Source: Alphaproteobacteria bacterium | Lineage (GTDB): Bacteria > Pseudomonadota > Alphaproteobacteria > Micavibrionales > UBA2020 | Length of the DNA stretch: 64,000 nucleotides | Direction: 5' to 3' | Assembly: GCA_030682495.1 (NCBI GenBank) | Contig: JAUXOC010000057.1 | Location: forward strand, 34,486 to 98,485 | Shown: in pieces, positions 25,520-36,500 of the stretch | How the letters are laid out: each line of letters begins with the position of its first letter | How positions within the stretch are numbered: the stretch's first letter is position 1 | Position numbers and translations under genes: made by a program | Notes under the pieces: model-generated | Told to the model about the DNA's origin: nothing | The model's input: the letters and a program-made list of their open reading frames with translations, nothing else | Database searches by the model: none

Positions 25520-28027
25520 GTGTCCGATAATACGCCACAGCCCAAAGCCACCCCTGCCGCCACGCCCTCCCGCGCTGGCCTGCGGCTGGATGTGGCGCTG
25601 CTCGTCTGCGGGCTTTTGTATATTCTGGCCGAGTTTATCTTCAACGCACGCCTGCTGGATACCGCCAGCGATATTACCGCGACCGCCGACGACCTGCGCG
25701 ATGTCGAATATCTGGGGCGCGCGGTATCGGGCGTCGGGCTGTCATTGCTGGTGGCCGGTTTCTTTGCGCGCGACCATTTTCGCATGTCGCGCCTGTCTGA
25801 CCAGATTGTCTTTGGCCTGCTGGCCATTCTTTGCCCCGTCCTGTTTCTGCTCTCACCCTTGTCACCCGCCGATGGGGGGCTTGATCCGTCCGGCGTCACC
25901 TTCACGCAACTGGTGACCGGTGCAGGCCCCGATATCCAGCTTGATTTCCCGCCGCCCGATGCATCGATGCTGTGGATCATGTTGCCGCTTTTCGGCATTT
26001 TGACGGTCCTGCTGGCGCATTACCACCGGCTGCACCGTGCCGTGGTTGTTGCAGGGATCCTGATGATAAGCTGGCCGGCGATGTTTTTCGGGCAAAAGAT
26101 TATCATCGAGCGATTTATGATTCACCCGACCAGCTGGGAAACGCGGCTGGATGCACGCTATATGCAGATGATGCGCACCGGATTCGGGCACGGTATCCTC
26201 GCCCTGCGCGATCTGCGTTTTGACGAAGACGATGATCCAGCGCTGCGTACTTTTCTGGTTTTAATGGGCAGCCTTTTCATGCAGTTCCCCGAAGAAGCCA
26301 AGGAGATGATCCGCGAGAAGGAAAACGATATCGTACAACTGGTCGTCATGCGCAGTGACATCCAGAATATCGATGCGCGCTATGCCGAATATCAGGATAT
26401 CGCAAAAGAATTCCATGAACGGGTCTTCCTGCCCTACGAAAAAGCCTCCAGCCGCTATGCCGATGCGCTGTCCGAGCCTTTCCTGCACGAAGCACGCGAC
26501 AATGCCCTGCGCATCGCCCGCGCCGCCATCGACAACGGCTGGCTGAAAATGCGCGATGCGCTTGGCCATTGCCGCGCCGTTGCCAGCAAAAATGCAACGA
26601 CGCTTTATATGAACCTCTTGAACTACAATAAAAACTTTGTCGCTTGCCGCGATGAAACCTGCCGCACCCGCGCAGCGATCAATTATAGGCGCATGGTTCG
26701 CGACATGGTTGCGCCCCGCGTGCCCTTTGATTACTGGTGCGAAAGCAGCGGGCTTGACCCCGCAGACGTCACCACCGCACATATGCTGGACAGCAACCTG
26801 CGCGAAATCGCACAGCGTGAAACCTTCGCCTGCCGCCCCGAAAGCATCCAGCGTGTCACCGAACGGCTCATGCCTTTCTGCACGCAGGATATTCACAAGC
26901 ACACCGGATTTTCCGCCAACGTACGTACGCGGGAAGATTTCGCGAATTCGCCCACCCTGCACAAGGAAGTCCGCAAACAGCTGCTGGACGTTATGCGGCG
27001 CGAAAAGAAACTGATGACGTTTATGCTGCCGGAAGACTGGCGCATTGATGACGTTGCAACGCTGGAGGACGCGCTTGCCCGCGGCATCATGTCACGCGCG
27101 GGCGTTGAATGGACGATGGGCGTCAGGCGCGACGAAGATGCAGGCCTCGGCACCTCCATCGGCATGTCCGGTATGCGCGCAGGGCTACAGCTTGACGAAT
27201 TCGTACAAACCGCCGTTGTCCAGCGCCAGTTGCGCGGCTATCTGGGCGACATGTACTACCCCGGATTCAGTATGAGCCTGACACGCGAAGAGTTTGTCGC
27301 CAACGTGCTTGTCCCCGACATCAAGCGCCGCGCGGCCGCCTATGTCCGCGAAACCGAACTGCAAGGTCGCAAATTCGCCAATGGCGAAAGCCTCGAAGCC
27401 GCAGGCAAGGAAGCGGTACGTTTTATCTACATCCCCAGCATCGCCTTGTTTATCTCGCTCTTTCTGGTCATGCTGACGGCAGCGCGCTGCCTGATAATGG
27501 GTGCGCGCCTCAGCTGGCGGCATTTGTATCCGGATGCGCGCCCCTCGCCCTTGCGTCTGGCGGCGGCATGGGCTGCCGTGGTGGTGGTGATTGCCAGCTT
27601 CCCTTATATCGCAGGCAGCCGCACAGCACAAAGCGAGAGCTATCAGGCTTTTCTGCACAAGTCATTTGAACGCGCGCCAGTAACCTCGGTTGTGATTGAC
27701 TGGACAATGCGCGCGCAGCCGATCATTTATAGCGCCGGCAAGTCTTTGCTGGCCGCCGCCGGTGCGGGCCCTGCACTCACCCCGCGCAATATCGACAAGA
27801 TGGCCCCCGTCGTGGTGTTTGACAAGACGCGCGACGAGATGATCCGCGCGGCGCAAGAAAAACTGATTGCCGGAAAGCTGCTGGAGAGCGTGCATGGCGG
27901 CGGCATCATGAACGAAGCCACGCACGAAGCCCTGCGCAGCTTCCAGAAGCGCGAAGGATTGCCGGTGACAGGCACTCTCGACGACGAGACACGGCGTGCC
28001 CTCGGCCTTGCGTCGCCTGAAAAATGA
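25520..28027 (+). CDS. Large multi-span membrane protein with C-terminal peptidoglycan-binding domain
   Basis: 835 aa; GTG start with GAGG upstream. Four N-terminal membrane segments lie in the first 220 residues (VALLVCGLLYILAEFIF, LGLSLLVAGFF-like, IVFGLLAILCPVLFLLSPL, ILTVLLAHYHRLHRAVVVAGILM). A long soluble region of about 380 residues follows with paired Cys (HCRAVAS, ACRDETCRTR, CESSG, FACRPES, PFCTQD), suggesting disulphides outside the cytosol. Two more helices, then a PG_binding_1-type tail (EATHEALRSFQKREGLPVTGTLDDETRRALGL). The whole-protein family is not recognised. It is coupled by ATGA to the flavoprotein gene. Confidence 0.65.
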   Translation: MSDNTPQPKATPAATPSRAGLRLDVALLVCGLLYILAEFIFNARLLDTASDITATADDLRDVEYLGRAVSGVGLSLLVAGFFARDHFRMSRLSDQIVFGLLAILCPVLFLLSPLSPADGGLDPSGVTFTQLVTGAGPDIQLDFPPPDASMLWIMLPLFGILTVLLAHYHRLHRAVVVAGILMISWPAMFFGQKIIIERFMIHPTSWETRLDARYMQMMRTGFGHGILALRDLRFDEDDDPALRTFLVLMGSLFMQFPEEAKEMIREKENDIVQLVVMRSDIQNIDARYAEYQDIAKEFHERVFLPYEKASSRYADALSEPFLHEARDNALRIARAAIDNGWLKMRDALGHCRAVASKNATTLYMNLLNYNKNFVACRDETCRTRAAINYRRMVRDMVAPRVPFDYWCESSGLDPADVTTAHMLDSNLREIAQRETFACRPESIQRVTERLMPFCTQDIHKHTGFSANVRTREDFANSPTLHKEVRKQLLDVMRREKKLMTFMLPEDWRIDDVATLEDALARGIMSRAGVEWTMGVRRDEDAGLGTSIGMSGMRAGLQLDEFVQTAVVQRQLRGYLGDMYYPGFSMSLTREEFVANVLVPDIKRRAAAYVRETELQGRKFANGESLEAAGKEAVRFIYIPSIALFISLFLVMLTAARCLIMGARLSWRHLYPDARPSPLRLAAAWAAVVVVIASFPYIAGSRTAQSESYQAFLHKSFERAPVTSVVIDWTMRAQPIIYSAGKSLLAAAGAGPALTPRNIDKMAPVVVFDKTRDEMIRAAQEKLIAGKLLESVHGGGIMNEATHEALRSFQKREGLPVTGTLDDETRRALGLASPEK

Positions 28028-29277
28028 CGACTGCCGTCTCCCCTTTTCCGTCTGCCGATGTTTGCATTATTGGCGCAGGCCCCGCAGGACTGATGGCAGC
28101 AGAGACGCTGGCCGCGGCGGGTCTTGCGGTGCAGCTTTTCGAGCGCAAACCCGTGCCTGCACGTAAATTTTTGATGGCCGGACGCGGCGGGTTGAACCTG
28201 ACCCATAGTGAACCCTTGGAAGCTTTTCTGGCACGCTACGGCAGCGGACGCGGCCTGATCGAGCAGGCCATTCGCGATTTCACGCCCGAGGCGCTGCGCA
28301 GCTGGTGCGCCGGCCTGGGCGAAGAAACGTTTATCGGCAGCAGCGGCCGCGTTTTTCCCAAAAGCTTCAAAGCATCGCCGCTGCTGCGCGCATGGCAGGC
28401 ACGGCTGGCGGGCATGGGCGTGACTTTTCGGTTTTCGCATCACTGGCAAGGCTGGAGCGCGCAAGGCGATATTATTTTCGATACACCCGAGGGCAGCCAA
28501 GCCTATACGGCACCTGCTGCCTTGCTGCTGGCGCTGGGCGGGGCATCGTGGCCGCGGCTTGGCGCGGATGGCACATGGCAGCCGCTACTGGCCGCACGCG
28601 GCGTTGACATCGCCCCCTTCCGTCCCGCGAACTGCGGCTTTCAGGTGGCATGGTCACCTTATTTCATTGAAAAAGCCGCCGGTCAACCGCTCAAACCGCT
28701 GGCACTGTCTTTCGGCGGCCGGCGCATCGAAGGTGAGGCGATGATGACCGCGCAGGGTATCGAAGGCGGCGGCATCTACGCCCTCTCCGCCGCTCTGCGC
28801 GATGCGATAGAAACCGATGGGCATGCGATCCTGACCCTCGATTTGCGGCCGGGGCTTGATTTAAAAACACTCGCGCAAAAGCTGGGCGCACCGCGCAGCG
28901 CGAAATCACTCGGCACATGGCTGCGCAGCGCGGGCGGGCTTTCGCCGCTGGCGGCAACGCTGCTACGGGAACCCGCCGCGCAAGGAGACGACCTCGCAAC
29001 GCTCGTACCACAAGCTTTGGCCCTGCGCATCAAAACGCTGCCGCTGCGCCTTGAGGCGCCGTTTGCCATCGACCGCGCGATTTCCAGCGCGGGAGGCCTT
29101 CGCGCCGCTGCGCTTGACGGTTATCGGTTGCGCGCGATACCGAATGTTTATGCCGCCGGCGAGATGCTGGACTGGGAAGCCCCCACCGGCGGATATTTGC
29201 TACAGGCAAGTTTTGCCACAGGGGTTGCGGCGGCGCGGCAGATTCTCTCTGCCTGCGGAAAGAATCTGGCGAATTAG
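28024..29277 (+). CDS. HI0933-family FAD-dependent oxidoreductase (TIGR03862-type)
   Basis: 417 aa flavoprotein. ADVCIIGAGPAGLMAAETLAAAGLAV is the FAD-binding motif, KFLMAGRGGLNLTHSEP and SGRVFPKSFKASPLL are HI0933-family marks, and the C-terminal NVYAAGEMLDWEAPTGGYLLQASFATG closes the FAD site. Reaction unknown. Overlaps the previous gene by ATGA, an unexpected pairing with an envelope protein. Confidence 0.85.
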   Translation: MTTAVSPFPSADVCIIGAGPAGLMAAETLAAAGLAVQLFERKPVPARKFLMAGRGGLNLTHSEPLEAFLARYGSGRGLIEQAIRDFTPEALRSWCAGLGEETFIGSSGRVFPKSFKASPLLRAWQARLAGMGVTFRFSHHWQGWSAQGDIIFDTPEGSQAYTAPAALLLALGGASWPRLGADGTWQPLLAARGVDIAPFRPANCGFQVAWSPYFIEKAAGQPLKPLALSFGGRRIEGEAMMTAQGIEGGGIYALSAALRDAIETDGHAILTLDLRPGLDLKTLAQKLGAPRSAKSLGTWLRSAGGLSPLAATLLREPAAQGDDLATLVPQALALRIKTLPLRLEAPFAIDRAISSAGGLRAAALDGYRLRAIPNVYAAGEMLDWEAPTGGYLLQASFATGVAAARQILSACGKNLAN

Positions 29278-29411
29278 AAATTTATCAAATATTTCAGTTG
29301 CTTAACCTGTTTCAATTTTGTATCTGTTTTCCGATTGCAAGTTCCATGGCGTTTGCTATACTTCATTTCACATAAACACACGTCGGCCCTCGGGGCGGGG
29401 AGTGCTGTAGC

Positions 29412-32400
29412 ATGGCTACAGAAAAAAACGGTCTTGGCGATGACTCAAAAAACGCCGCACAAAAAAACACTGCCGTTGGCGGTGAACGAAAGATCAAGAA
29501 AATTCACTGGTACAGTTCCGTCCCCAAGTGGGTCTATGGCCTTGCCATCACCGGCACGGTTCTGACGGCGGGTATCGCGGTTGAAACGCAGACTTCTTTT
29601 GTACAGGCAAAAATATTTACCGCCGCCGCCGAAGGGCGATCCTTCACCGAAACAAAAACCAGCGGGCCTGATAGCGCGCCTTATGCGGCAGGCCCCTACG
29701 ACATCCGTCTTGGCTATGCCCAGACGCTCGACATCCGCCGCAACCTGACCGAACGCGGCTATGTGCTGCAAGGTGAAACCGAATGGCAGGAACGCAAAAT
29801 GGCGGGCATCCGCCTGTTTCCGATTTATAACGAAAAAGCGCAGGCCGGTTTGCGCATCACCGACGACCTTGGCCGCGAGCTGCACGACGCACGTTTCCCG
29901 CGTCAGGTTTATCAAAACTTTGACGACGTGCCGACCGCGCTGGTCAAAAGCCTTCTTTTCGTCGAAAACCGCGAGCTGTTCGGCAACCGGTTTGAAGCAA
30001 AAAACCCCGCGATTGAATGGGAACGCCTTCTCTATGCCGCCAAGCAGGATTTGACAGGCAATGGCGGCGCGGGTGCTTCGACGCTGGCCACACAGCTCGA
30101 AAAATTCCGTCATTCCCCGGGCGGCGAAACCAACGGCAGCAAGTCTGAAAAGTTCCGTCAGATGCTGACGGCCTCCGTGCGCGCCTATACCGAAGGCCCG
30201 AACACGCTGGAAGCCCGCCAGCGCATCGCGCTTGACTATATCAATGCGATCCCGCTGTCCGCTGTGCCCGGTTTTGGCGAAGTGCATGGTTTTTCCGATG
30301 GGCTCAAGGCATGGTTCGGCAAAGACCCCGCGCAGGTCAATGCGCTATTGCGCAAAGACGAAACCGGCATGAGCGATGCCGAGATACGCGAAAAAGCCCT
30401 CGCCTACCGCGAAACGCTCAGCATCATTATGTCCGTCAAGAAGCCTTCCGCTTATTTCCTGCGCGAACGTGCGGAGCTGGAAGCCCGCGTTGATGCCTAT
30501 CTGCCGCTGTTGGCGCAAGAGGGCATCATCAGTCCACGGCTGCGCGATGCCACGCTGGCCGTTCGTGTCACCTATGCCGATCCGCAGCAGGTGCGTGCCG
30601 AACATACAACCGCGCCCAATCCGCAAAAAGCCGTTACGGCGCTGCAAATCGACCTGCTCCGCGCGCTCGAAATGAAGAGCCTGTACGAGCTGAACCGTCT
30701 TGACCTCACCGCCCGCACCACGCTGGATGTGCCGGTTGACCGCGCCATATCGAAAAAACTGCACAGCCTGAACGACCCCGCCGTGGCCGAACAGCACGGG
30801 CTGACCGGTTTCCGACTACTCAAACCCGGTCAGGGCGCGAATATCACCTATACCTTCACCCTCTACGAACGCCTGCCTGACGGGCAGAACGTGCTGCGCG
30901 TACAGGCTGACAATTTCAATGGCCAGTTCAACCTGAATGAAGATTCAAAGCTGGAGCTGGGTTCTACCGCCAAGCTGCGTACATTGGTATCGTATCTGGA
31001 GGCCGTCGCCGACCTGCATGGAAAATTCAGCGCGATGGATGCAGACAGCCGCCGCAACACCGCCGTACACCCTGACGATAAACTGACGCGTTTTGTTATC
31101 GACCATCTGCAATCCGCCGCGCCCGACAAATCGCTGCAAGCCACACTGGAAGCGGCGCTGAACCGCACCTATAGCGCCAACCCGCACGAGCGGTTTTTCA
31201 CCGGCGGCGGCGTGCATACCTTCAGCAATTTTGAAAACAACGAAAACGGCCGCACGTTCACGGTCAAGGAAGCTTTCCACAAATCCAACAACCTCGCCTT
31301 TGTCCGTATCATGCGCGATGTGGTGAATTACACGCTGTACCAGAAAATGGATATCGACCCGAATATCTATACCGATGTCCAAAGCGAAACCCGCCGCGAC
31401 TATCTGGAGCGTTTCGCTGACAAGGAAGGCACGACCTTCCTGTACAAAGCATGGCAGCAACAGCGCGGCAAGACGCTTGATGAAACCGCCGATATTCTGG
31501 CCGCGCAAACACGCAAGACGCCGCTGCAACTGGCTGTGGTGCACCGCTCGCTCTATCCCGATGCGACGCTGGATGATATGAGCGGATTTATCCGCAAGCA
31601 TTGCCAGACCTGCGCGCCCGATGCCGATTTCAAACGGTATTACGAAGAGCATGCACCCGGAAAATTCAACCTCAATGACCGCGCCTATCTGACGCGGATC
31701 CATCCGCTCGCGCTGTGGCTGGCCTCGCACCGCGCAGAGAAGCCCGAAAGCAGCTGGAGCGATGCCGTCGCCGCTTCTGCCCAAACGCGGCAGGACGTTT
31801 ACGAATGGCTGTTCAAATCAAACAGCACACAAGGCCAGAACACCCGCATCCGCACCATGCTGGAAAACGAAGCTTTCACCCACATCCATGCAACATGGAA
31901 AGAAAAAGGATTCCCGTTTGAGAAAATGACGGCATCTTATGCCTCGGCTCTCGGGTCATCGGGCGATACGCCTGCCGCACTGGCCACACTGGCTGGAATC
32001 ATCCAGAATGACGGGCTTCTGGTTCCTGCAACAAAATTCACCGACATCAAATTCGGCGAGAACACGCCTTATGCGCTCGATTTCAAAGCCGGCAAAGCCG
32101 ATCCCAAGCGTGTGCTGTCCGCAGATGTTGCGCAGCTGGTGCGCCGCGAAATGCAAAATGTGGTCGAACTGGGCACGGCGCGCCGCGCCTTTGGCAGCAT
32201 CAAGCTGAGCGATGGCACGGTCCTGCCGATTGGCGCCAAAACGGGCACCGGCGACAACCGTTCGCATACCGTGACGGCGCGCGGCGGCGTGATTTCATCC
32301 GAAGTCAAAAGCCGCACCGCCACGCTGGTCTATACCATTGGCGATCGTTTTTACGGCGCAATGACCGCCTATGTCGAAGGCTCCGAAGCCGCCGATTACA

Positions 32401-32585
32401 AATTCACCAGCGGCCTGATGACCCAGACGCTGAAAGCCGCCATCGCTTCGGAAATAACGCCGACACTGGATCGCAGCTACGGTGTGACGCCGCCGCCTGC
32501 GGTGCCCGCGCCGGAAAAACCCGCAGAGAAAAAACCAGATGGGCCCAAAGTCGCCGCCGTGGCGCTGCGGAACCCGACGCTTTAA
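29412..32585 (+). CDS. Class A penicillin-binding protein-like bifunctional peptidoglycan synthase
   Basis: 1057 aa. Cytosolic basic N-terminus, one membrane helix (VYGLAITGTVLTAGIAVE), then a GT51 glycosyltransferase domain with LLFVENRELFGNRF (catalytic Glu near residue 184) and AGASTLATQLEKFRH. The transpeptidase domain has SxxK as GSTAK (near 517), SNN (near 623) and KTGTGD (near 942). The SxxK context (LELGSTAKLRTL) departs from the PGSTFKP usual in class A enzymes, and the protein is longer than average, with an insert between SNN and KTG. Pro-rich tail. Confidence 0.85.
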   Translation: MATEKNGLGDDSKNAAQKNTAVGGERKIKKIHWYSSVPKWVYGLAITGTVLTAGIAVETQTSFVQAKIFTAAAEGRSFTETKTSGPDSAPYAAGPYDIRLGYAQTLDIRRNLTERGYVLQGETEWQERKMAGIRLFPIYNEKAQAGLRITDDLGRELHDARFPRQVYQNFDDVPTALVKSLLFVENRELFGNRFEAKNPAIEWERLLYAAKQDLTGNGGAGASTLATQLEKFRHSPGGETNGSKSEKFRQMLTASVRAYTEGPNTLEARQRIALDYINAIPLSAVPGFGEVHGFSDGLKAWFGKDPAQVNALLRKDETGMSDAEIREKALAYRETLSIIMSVKKPSAYFLRERAELEARVDAYLPLLAQEGIISPRLRDATLAVRVTYADPQQVRAEHTTAPNPQKAVTALQIDLLRALEMKSLYELNRLDLTARTTLDVPVDRAISKKLHSLNDPAVAEQHGLTGFRLLKPGQGANITYTFTLYERLPDGQNVLRVQADNFNGQFNLNEDSKLELGSTAKLRTLVSYLEAVADLHGKFSAMDADSRRNTAVHPDDKLTRFVIDHLQSAAPDKSLQATLEAALNRTYSANPHERFFTGGGVHTFSNFENNENGRTFTVKEAFHKSNNLAFVRIMRDVVNYTLYQKMDIDPNIYTDVQSETRRDYLERFADKEGTTFLYKAWQQQRGKTLDETADILAAQTRKTPLQLAVVHRSLYPDATLDDMSGFIRKHCQTCAPDADFKRYYEEHAPGKFNLNDRAYLTRIHPLALWLASHRAEKPESSWSDAVAASAQTRQDVYEWLFKSNSTQGQNTRIRTMLENEAFTHIHATWKEKGFPFEKMTASYASALGSSGDTPAALATLAGIIQNDGLLVPATKFTDIKFGENTPYALDFKAGKADPKRVLSADVAQLVRREMQNVVELGTARRAFGSIKLSDGTVLPIGAKTGTGDNRSHTVTARGGVISSEVKSRTATLVYTIGDRFYGAMTAYVEGSEAADYKFTSGLMTQTLKAAIASEITPTLDRSYGVTPPPAVPAPEKPAEKKPDGPKVAAVALRNPTL

Positions 32586-32595
32586 GGGTTTACGA

Positions 32596-33516
32596 TCAAG
32601 GCTGCGGCACGTCTTTTGATTTACGTTTCCGCGCTGGCGGCGTACCAAAAATACGCGCGTTCTTTTTACCCTTCAGCGACCAACGCGGATTTTTGGGCAG
32701 GTCGATCTTGCGCGCCTCCGGATAGGCGCGGGTAAAATCCGGATGCGGCGAAAATTTCTTCCACCTGCCTTCCGGCTGCGCCAGCCTGTCTATCACCACC
32801 GCAATCGTCAGCGGGTTGACCGTCATGCCCAGATGGCTGCCATAAACTTCGACGTTTTCGGCATGTTTCGCCTTCGGGTTCAGGCTGGCATCCCACTCCG
32901 CCACGCCGTCATTGCGTGAATAGACCGATGTGGTCGGCACAGGCGGCGGCGTCAGGCAGCGCGCGCCGATATCGGCCTGTGCATCGTGCACGCTGTCGCG
33001 TGTAAAAAAACGGATGATCTTGTCGATCGGCAGGGGCGACGCCTGCGATGTATCCTCCATGCGGCCAAAAGGCGTACCCAGCGTCACCACGGCACGCACC
33101 ATGTCCGGAAATTCGCGCGCCAATTCACGCGCATAAAGGCCGCCAAGGCTATAACCCACCAGCGAAACCTTGCGCCCGTCGTTTTCGGCATAAACTTCGT
33201 GAAGACGGCGCACGACATGCTCGGCTGTTTCCGCATCAAGGCCGAAGTTGAGGCCGCCTTCCCAGCTATAGGTTTTGAATCCGGCGCCGGCCACCCGCTC
33301 GCGCAGCGCCGACGTATAGCCATCGGTGGTCAGAAAGCCCGGAAAGAACAACACCGGATGCCCGTCGCCCGTCGGCAACCTGTCGCGCACATAAGGCCAG
33401 CCGATGTGCATGCCGCCCCATTCCACCGCCGCGCGCTGCGCTTCGGTGAGAATGTTGAAAAATTTGCGGAATCCTCCGGGCATGGGCGGCAGCCTTCTTT
33501 TGTTTGTGTCTTTCAT
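32596..33516 (-). CDS. Alpha/beta-hydrolase, lipase-like (paralogue of 2.8-kb gene)
   Basis: About 306 aa from ATG 33516 (GTG/ATG choices further upstream have no better ribosome site). Marks are GDGHPVLFFPGFLTTDGY, the elbow VSLVGYSLGGLYARELAREFPDM (GYSLGG), an acid in SRNDGVAEWDASL and the His in YGSHLGMTVN. It is clearly related to 2772-3620 but keeps a longer basic C-terminus. It converges on the penicillin-binding protein gene with a 10-bp gap. Confidence 0.8.
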   Translation of the reverse strand: MKDTNKRRLPPMPGGFRKFFNILTEAQRAAVEWGGMHIGWPYVRDRLPTGDGHPVLFFPGFLTTDGYTSALRERVAGAGFKTYSWEGGLNFGLDAETAEHVVRRLHEVYAENDGRKVSLVGYSLGGLYARELAREFPDMVRAVVTLGTPFGRMEDTSQASPLPIDKIIRFFTRDSVHDAQADIGARCLTPPPVPTTSVYSRNDGVAEWDASLNPKAKHAENVEVYGSHLGMTVNPLTIAVVIDRLAQPEGRWKKFSPHPDFTRAYPEARKIDLPKNPRWSLKGKKNARIFGTPPARKRKSKDVPQP

Positions 33517-33552
33517 TGTGCGCCAAAAACAGACAGACCGCAACCGTGGCTG

Positions 33553-36500
33553 TTAATCGAGTATCGGCGCCAGCCAGCGCTCAGCCTCTGTAATGTCGAT
33601 GCCGCGGCGGCGTGCATAGTCTTCCAGCTGGTCACGGCCGATATTATTGATACTGAGGTAATAGCTGTCCGGATGCGAAAAATAAAAACCGCTCACCGAC
33701 GACGCCGGCCACATGGCAAGGCTTTCCGTCAGCGTGATGCCGGTGTTTTTTTCCGCATCCAGCAAATGCCAGAGCGTGATTTTTTGCGTATGGTCGGGGT
33801 TGGCGGGATAGCCTGGCGCAGGCCGGATGCCTTGATAATTTTCGGCAATAAGCCCGTCAACATCCAGCTCTTCATCCGCGGCATAACCCCAAAATTCGCG
33901 GCGCACCCGCTCATGCAGGTACTCGGCGAAAGCCTCGGCAAAGCGGTCGGCAACCGCCTTGGCCATCATCGCGCCATAGGCGTCATGCACCGCTTCATAC
34001 TCCGCAACGATTTGCTCAAGCCCGTCGCCCGCCGTGACGGCGAAACATCCCAGATAGTCCGGAACACCGCTGCCTGTCGGCGCAATAAAATCGGCAAGGC
34101 TGTAATTCGGCTTGCCGCCTTCGCGCACCAGCTGCTGCCGCAGACCGATGACACGGTCAAATTCCTGCGTGCGGGTTTCATCTGTATAGACGATAATATC
34201 CTCGCCCACCGATGCGGCCGGCAGCAAGGCCACAACGCCGCGCGGGCGAATACGCGGATCGGCCTTGAATTTCTCGATCATCTCTTGCGCATCTTTATAA
34301 ATCTTTTTCGCCTCTTCGCCGATATTTTCATCGTCAAAGATTTTGGGGTATTTCATCATCAGACCCCAGGTATAGAAAAACGGTGACCAGTCGATATAAG
34401 GCCGCAGAACATCAAACGTCACATCGTCCAGCACATGCAGGCCGGGCTTTTTCGGCTTGGGCGGCGCATAGGATTTCCAATCGGGGCGGAAAGCATTTGC
34501 CCGTGCCGTTTCCAGCGAAATAAGTTTTTTATTCGGCCCGCGTGCGGCAAAACGTTCGCGCGTTTCGGCATATTTACGGTTGATACCGCCGAGATAATCC
34601 GGCTTTTGCGTCTCGCTCAGAAGCGCGCTGACGACACCGACGGCGCGCGACGCATCGGCGACGTAAATAACGCCATGGTCGTAATGCGGCGCGATTTTAA
34701 CAGCCGTATGCACTTCGGATGTGGTCGCCCCGCCAATCAGCAGCGGCACTGTAAAACCAAGGCGTTTCATTTCGGACGCCACATGCGTCATTTCTTCGAG
34801 CGACGGGGTGATGAGGCCGGACAGGCCGATGATATCGACATTTTCATCGCGCGCGGTCTGCAAGATTTTCTCGCAAGGCACCATGACGCCAAGGTCGATC
34901 ACTTCATAGCCGTTACACTGAAAGACGATACCGACAATGTTTTTTCCGATGTCATGCACATCGCCCTTGACGGTTGCCATCAGGATTTTACCCGCGCTTC
35001 TGGCTTTGCCGTCTTTTTCCGCTTCCATATAGGGCAGCAGATAGGCGACGGCTTTTTTCATCACGCGGGCGGATTTGACCACCTGCGGCAGGAACATTTT
35101 TCCCTCGCCAAACAGGTCGCCGACGATATTCATCCCCGACATCAAAGGACCTTCGATCACATCCAGCGCACGGCTGGAGGCCTGCCGCGCCGCTTCGGTA
35201 TCTTCTTCGATAAAGGCGTCGATCCCCTTGACGAGAGAATGTTCCAGACGTTTTTCGACCGGCAGACTGCGCCAGACGTCATCGACTTTTTCGGCAGTCT
35301 TGCCGTCGCTGCGGTATTTTTCGGCCAGCTTTAGCAAGTCTTCGGTCGCGCCCGCGCGGCGGTTCAGTACCACATCTTCGACCACATCGCGCAGTTCACG
35401 GGGTATATCGTCGTAAATCGCCAGCTGCCCTGCGTTGACGATCCCCATATCCATACCCGCCTTTGTCGCGTGGTACAGAAAAACCGCATGGATTGCTTCG
35501 CGCACTTCGTTATTGCCGCGCAGCGAGAAAGACACGTTGGAAACGCCGCCCGAGATCAGCACATGCGGCAGCGTTTTCTTGATGATCCGCGTCGCTTCGA
35601 TAAAGTTGAGGCCATAGGCGTCATGCTCTTCAATCCCCGTTGCAATCGCAAAGATGTTCGGATCGAAAATAATATCTTCGGCCGGAAAGCCCAGCCGCTC
35701 TGTCAAAATATTATAGGCGCGCGTACAAATCGACACTTTGCGCCCAATGGTATCCGCCTGCCCCTGTTCGTCAAAGGCCATCACAACAACGGCGGCGCCA
35801 TAACGCAGCGCCAGCTTTGCGTGGCGGATAAATTCCTCTTCACCTTCTTTCAGGCTGATGGAATTAATGACGCATTTTCCTTGCGCGCATTTCAGTCCGG
35901 CTTCGATCACGTCCCATTTCGAGGAGTCGATCATGATAGGAACCCGTGCGATATCCGGCTCGCCCGCAATCAAATTCATAAAAGTTGTCATGGCGGCCAC
36001 GGAGTCGATCAAGCCTTCGTCCATGTTGATATCGATCATCTGCGCGCCGCTGTCGACCTGTTCGCGCGCCACGACCAGCGCGGCTTCAAATTGTCCGTCT
36101 TTGACAAGCTTGCGGAATTTGGCGGAGCCGGTGACATTGGTGCGCTCCCCCACGTTTACAAACAGGCTGTCCTCGTCGATGATAAAAGGCTCGAGCCCCG
36201 AGAGGCGGCAAGCGGGTTTGACCTCGGGCGGTTTGCGCGGCGGCCTGCCCTTGACCGCTTCGGCAAAAACGCGGATATGTGCCGGAGTCGTACCGCAGCA
36301 GCCGCCGATAATGTTCAGAAAGCTGCGGTCTGCCCATTCGCGCATCTCGGCAATCATCTGCTCCGGCGTTTCGTCATAACCGCCAAAAGCATTCGGCAAA
36401 CCTGCATTGGGATAGGCACAGACGCAGGTATCGGCGATGTTTGAAAGTGTTTCGACATAGGGACGCAGTTCTTTGGGCCCCAGCGCGCAGTTCAGGCCGA

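Noticed and set aside
32986-34386. 466-aa rightward ORF
   Set aside because: Antisense to the lipase paralogue and metH.
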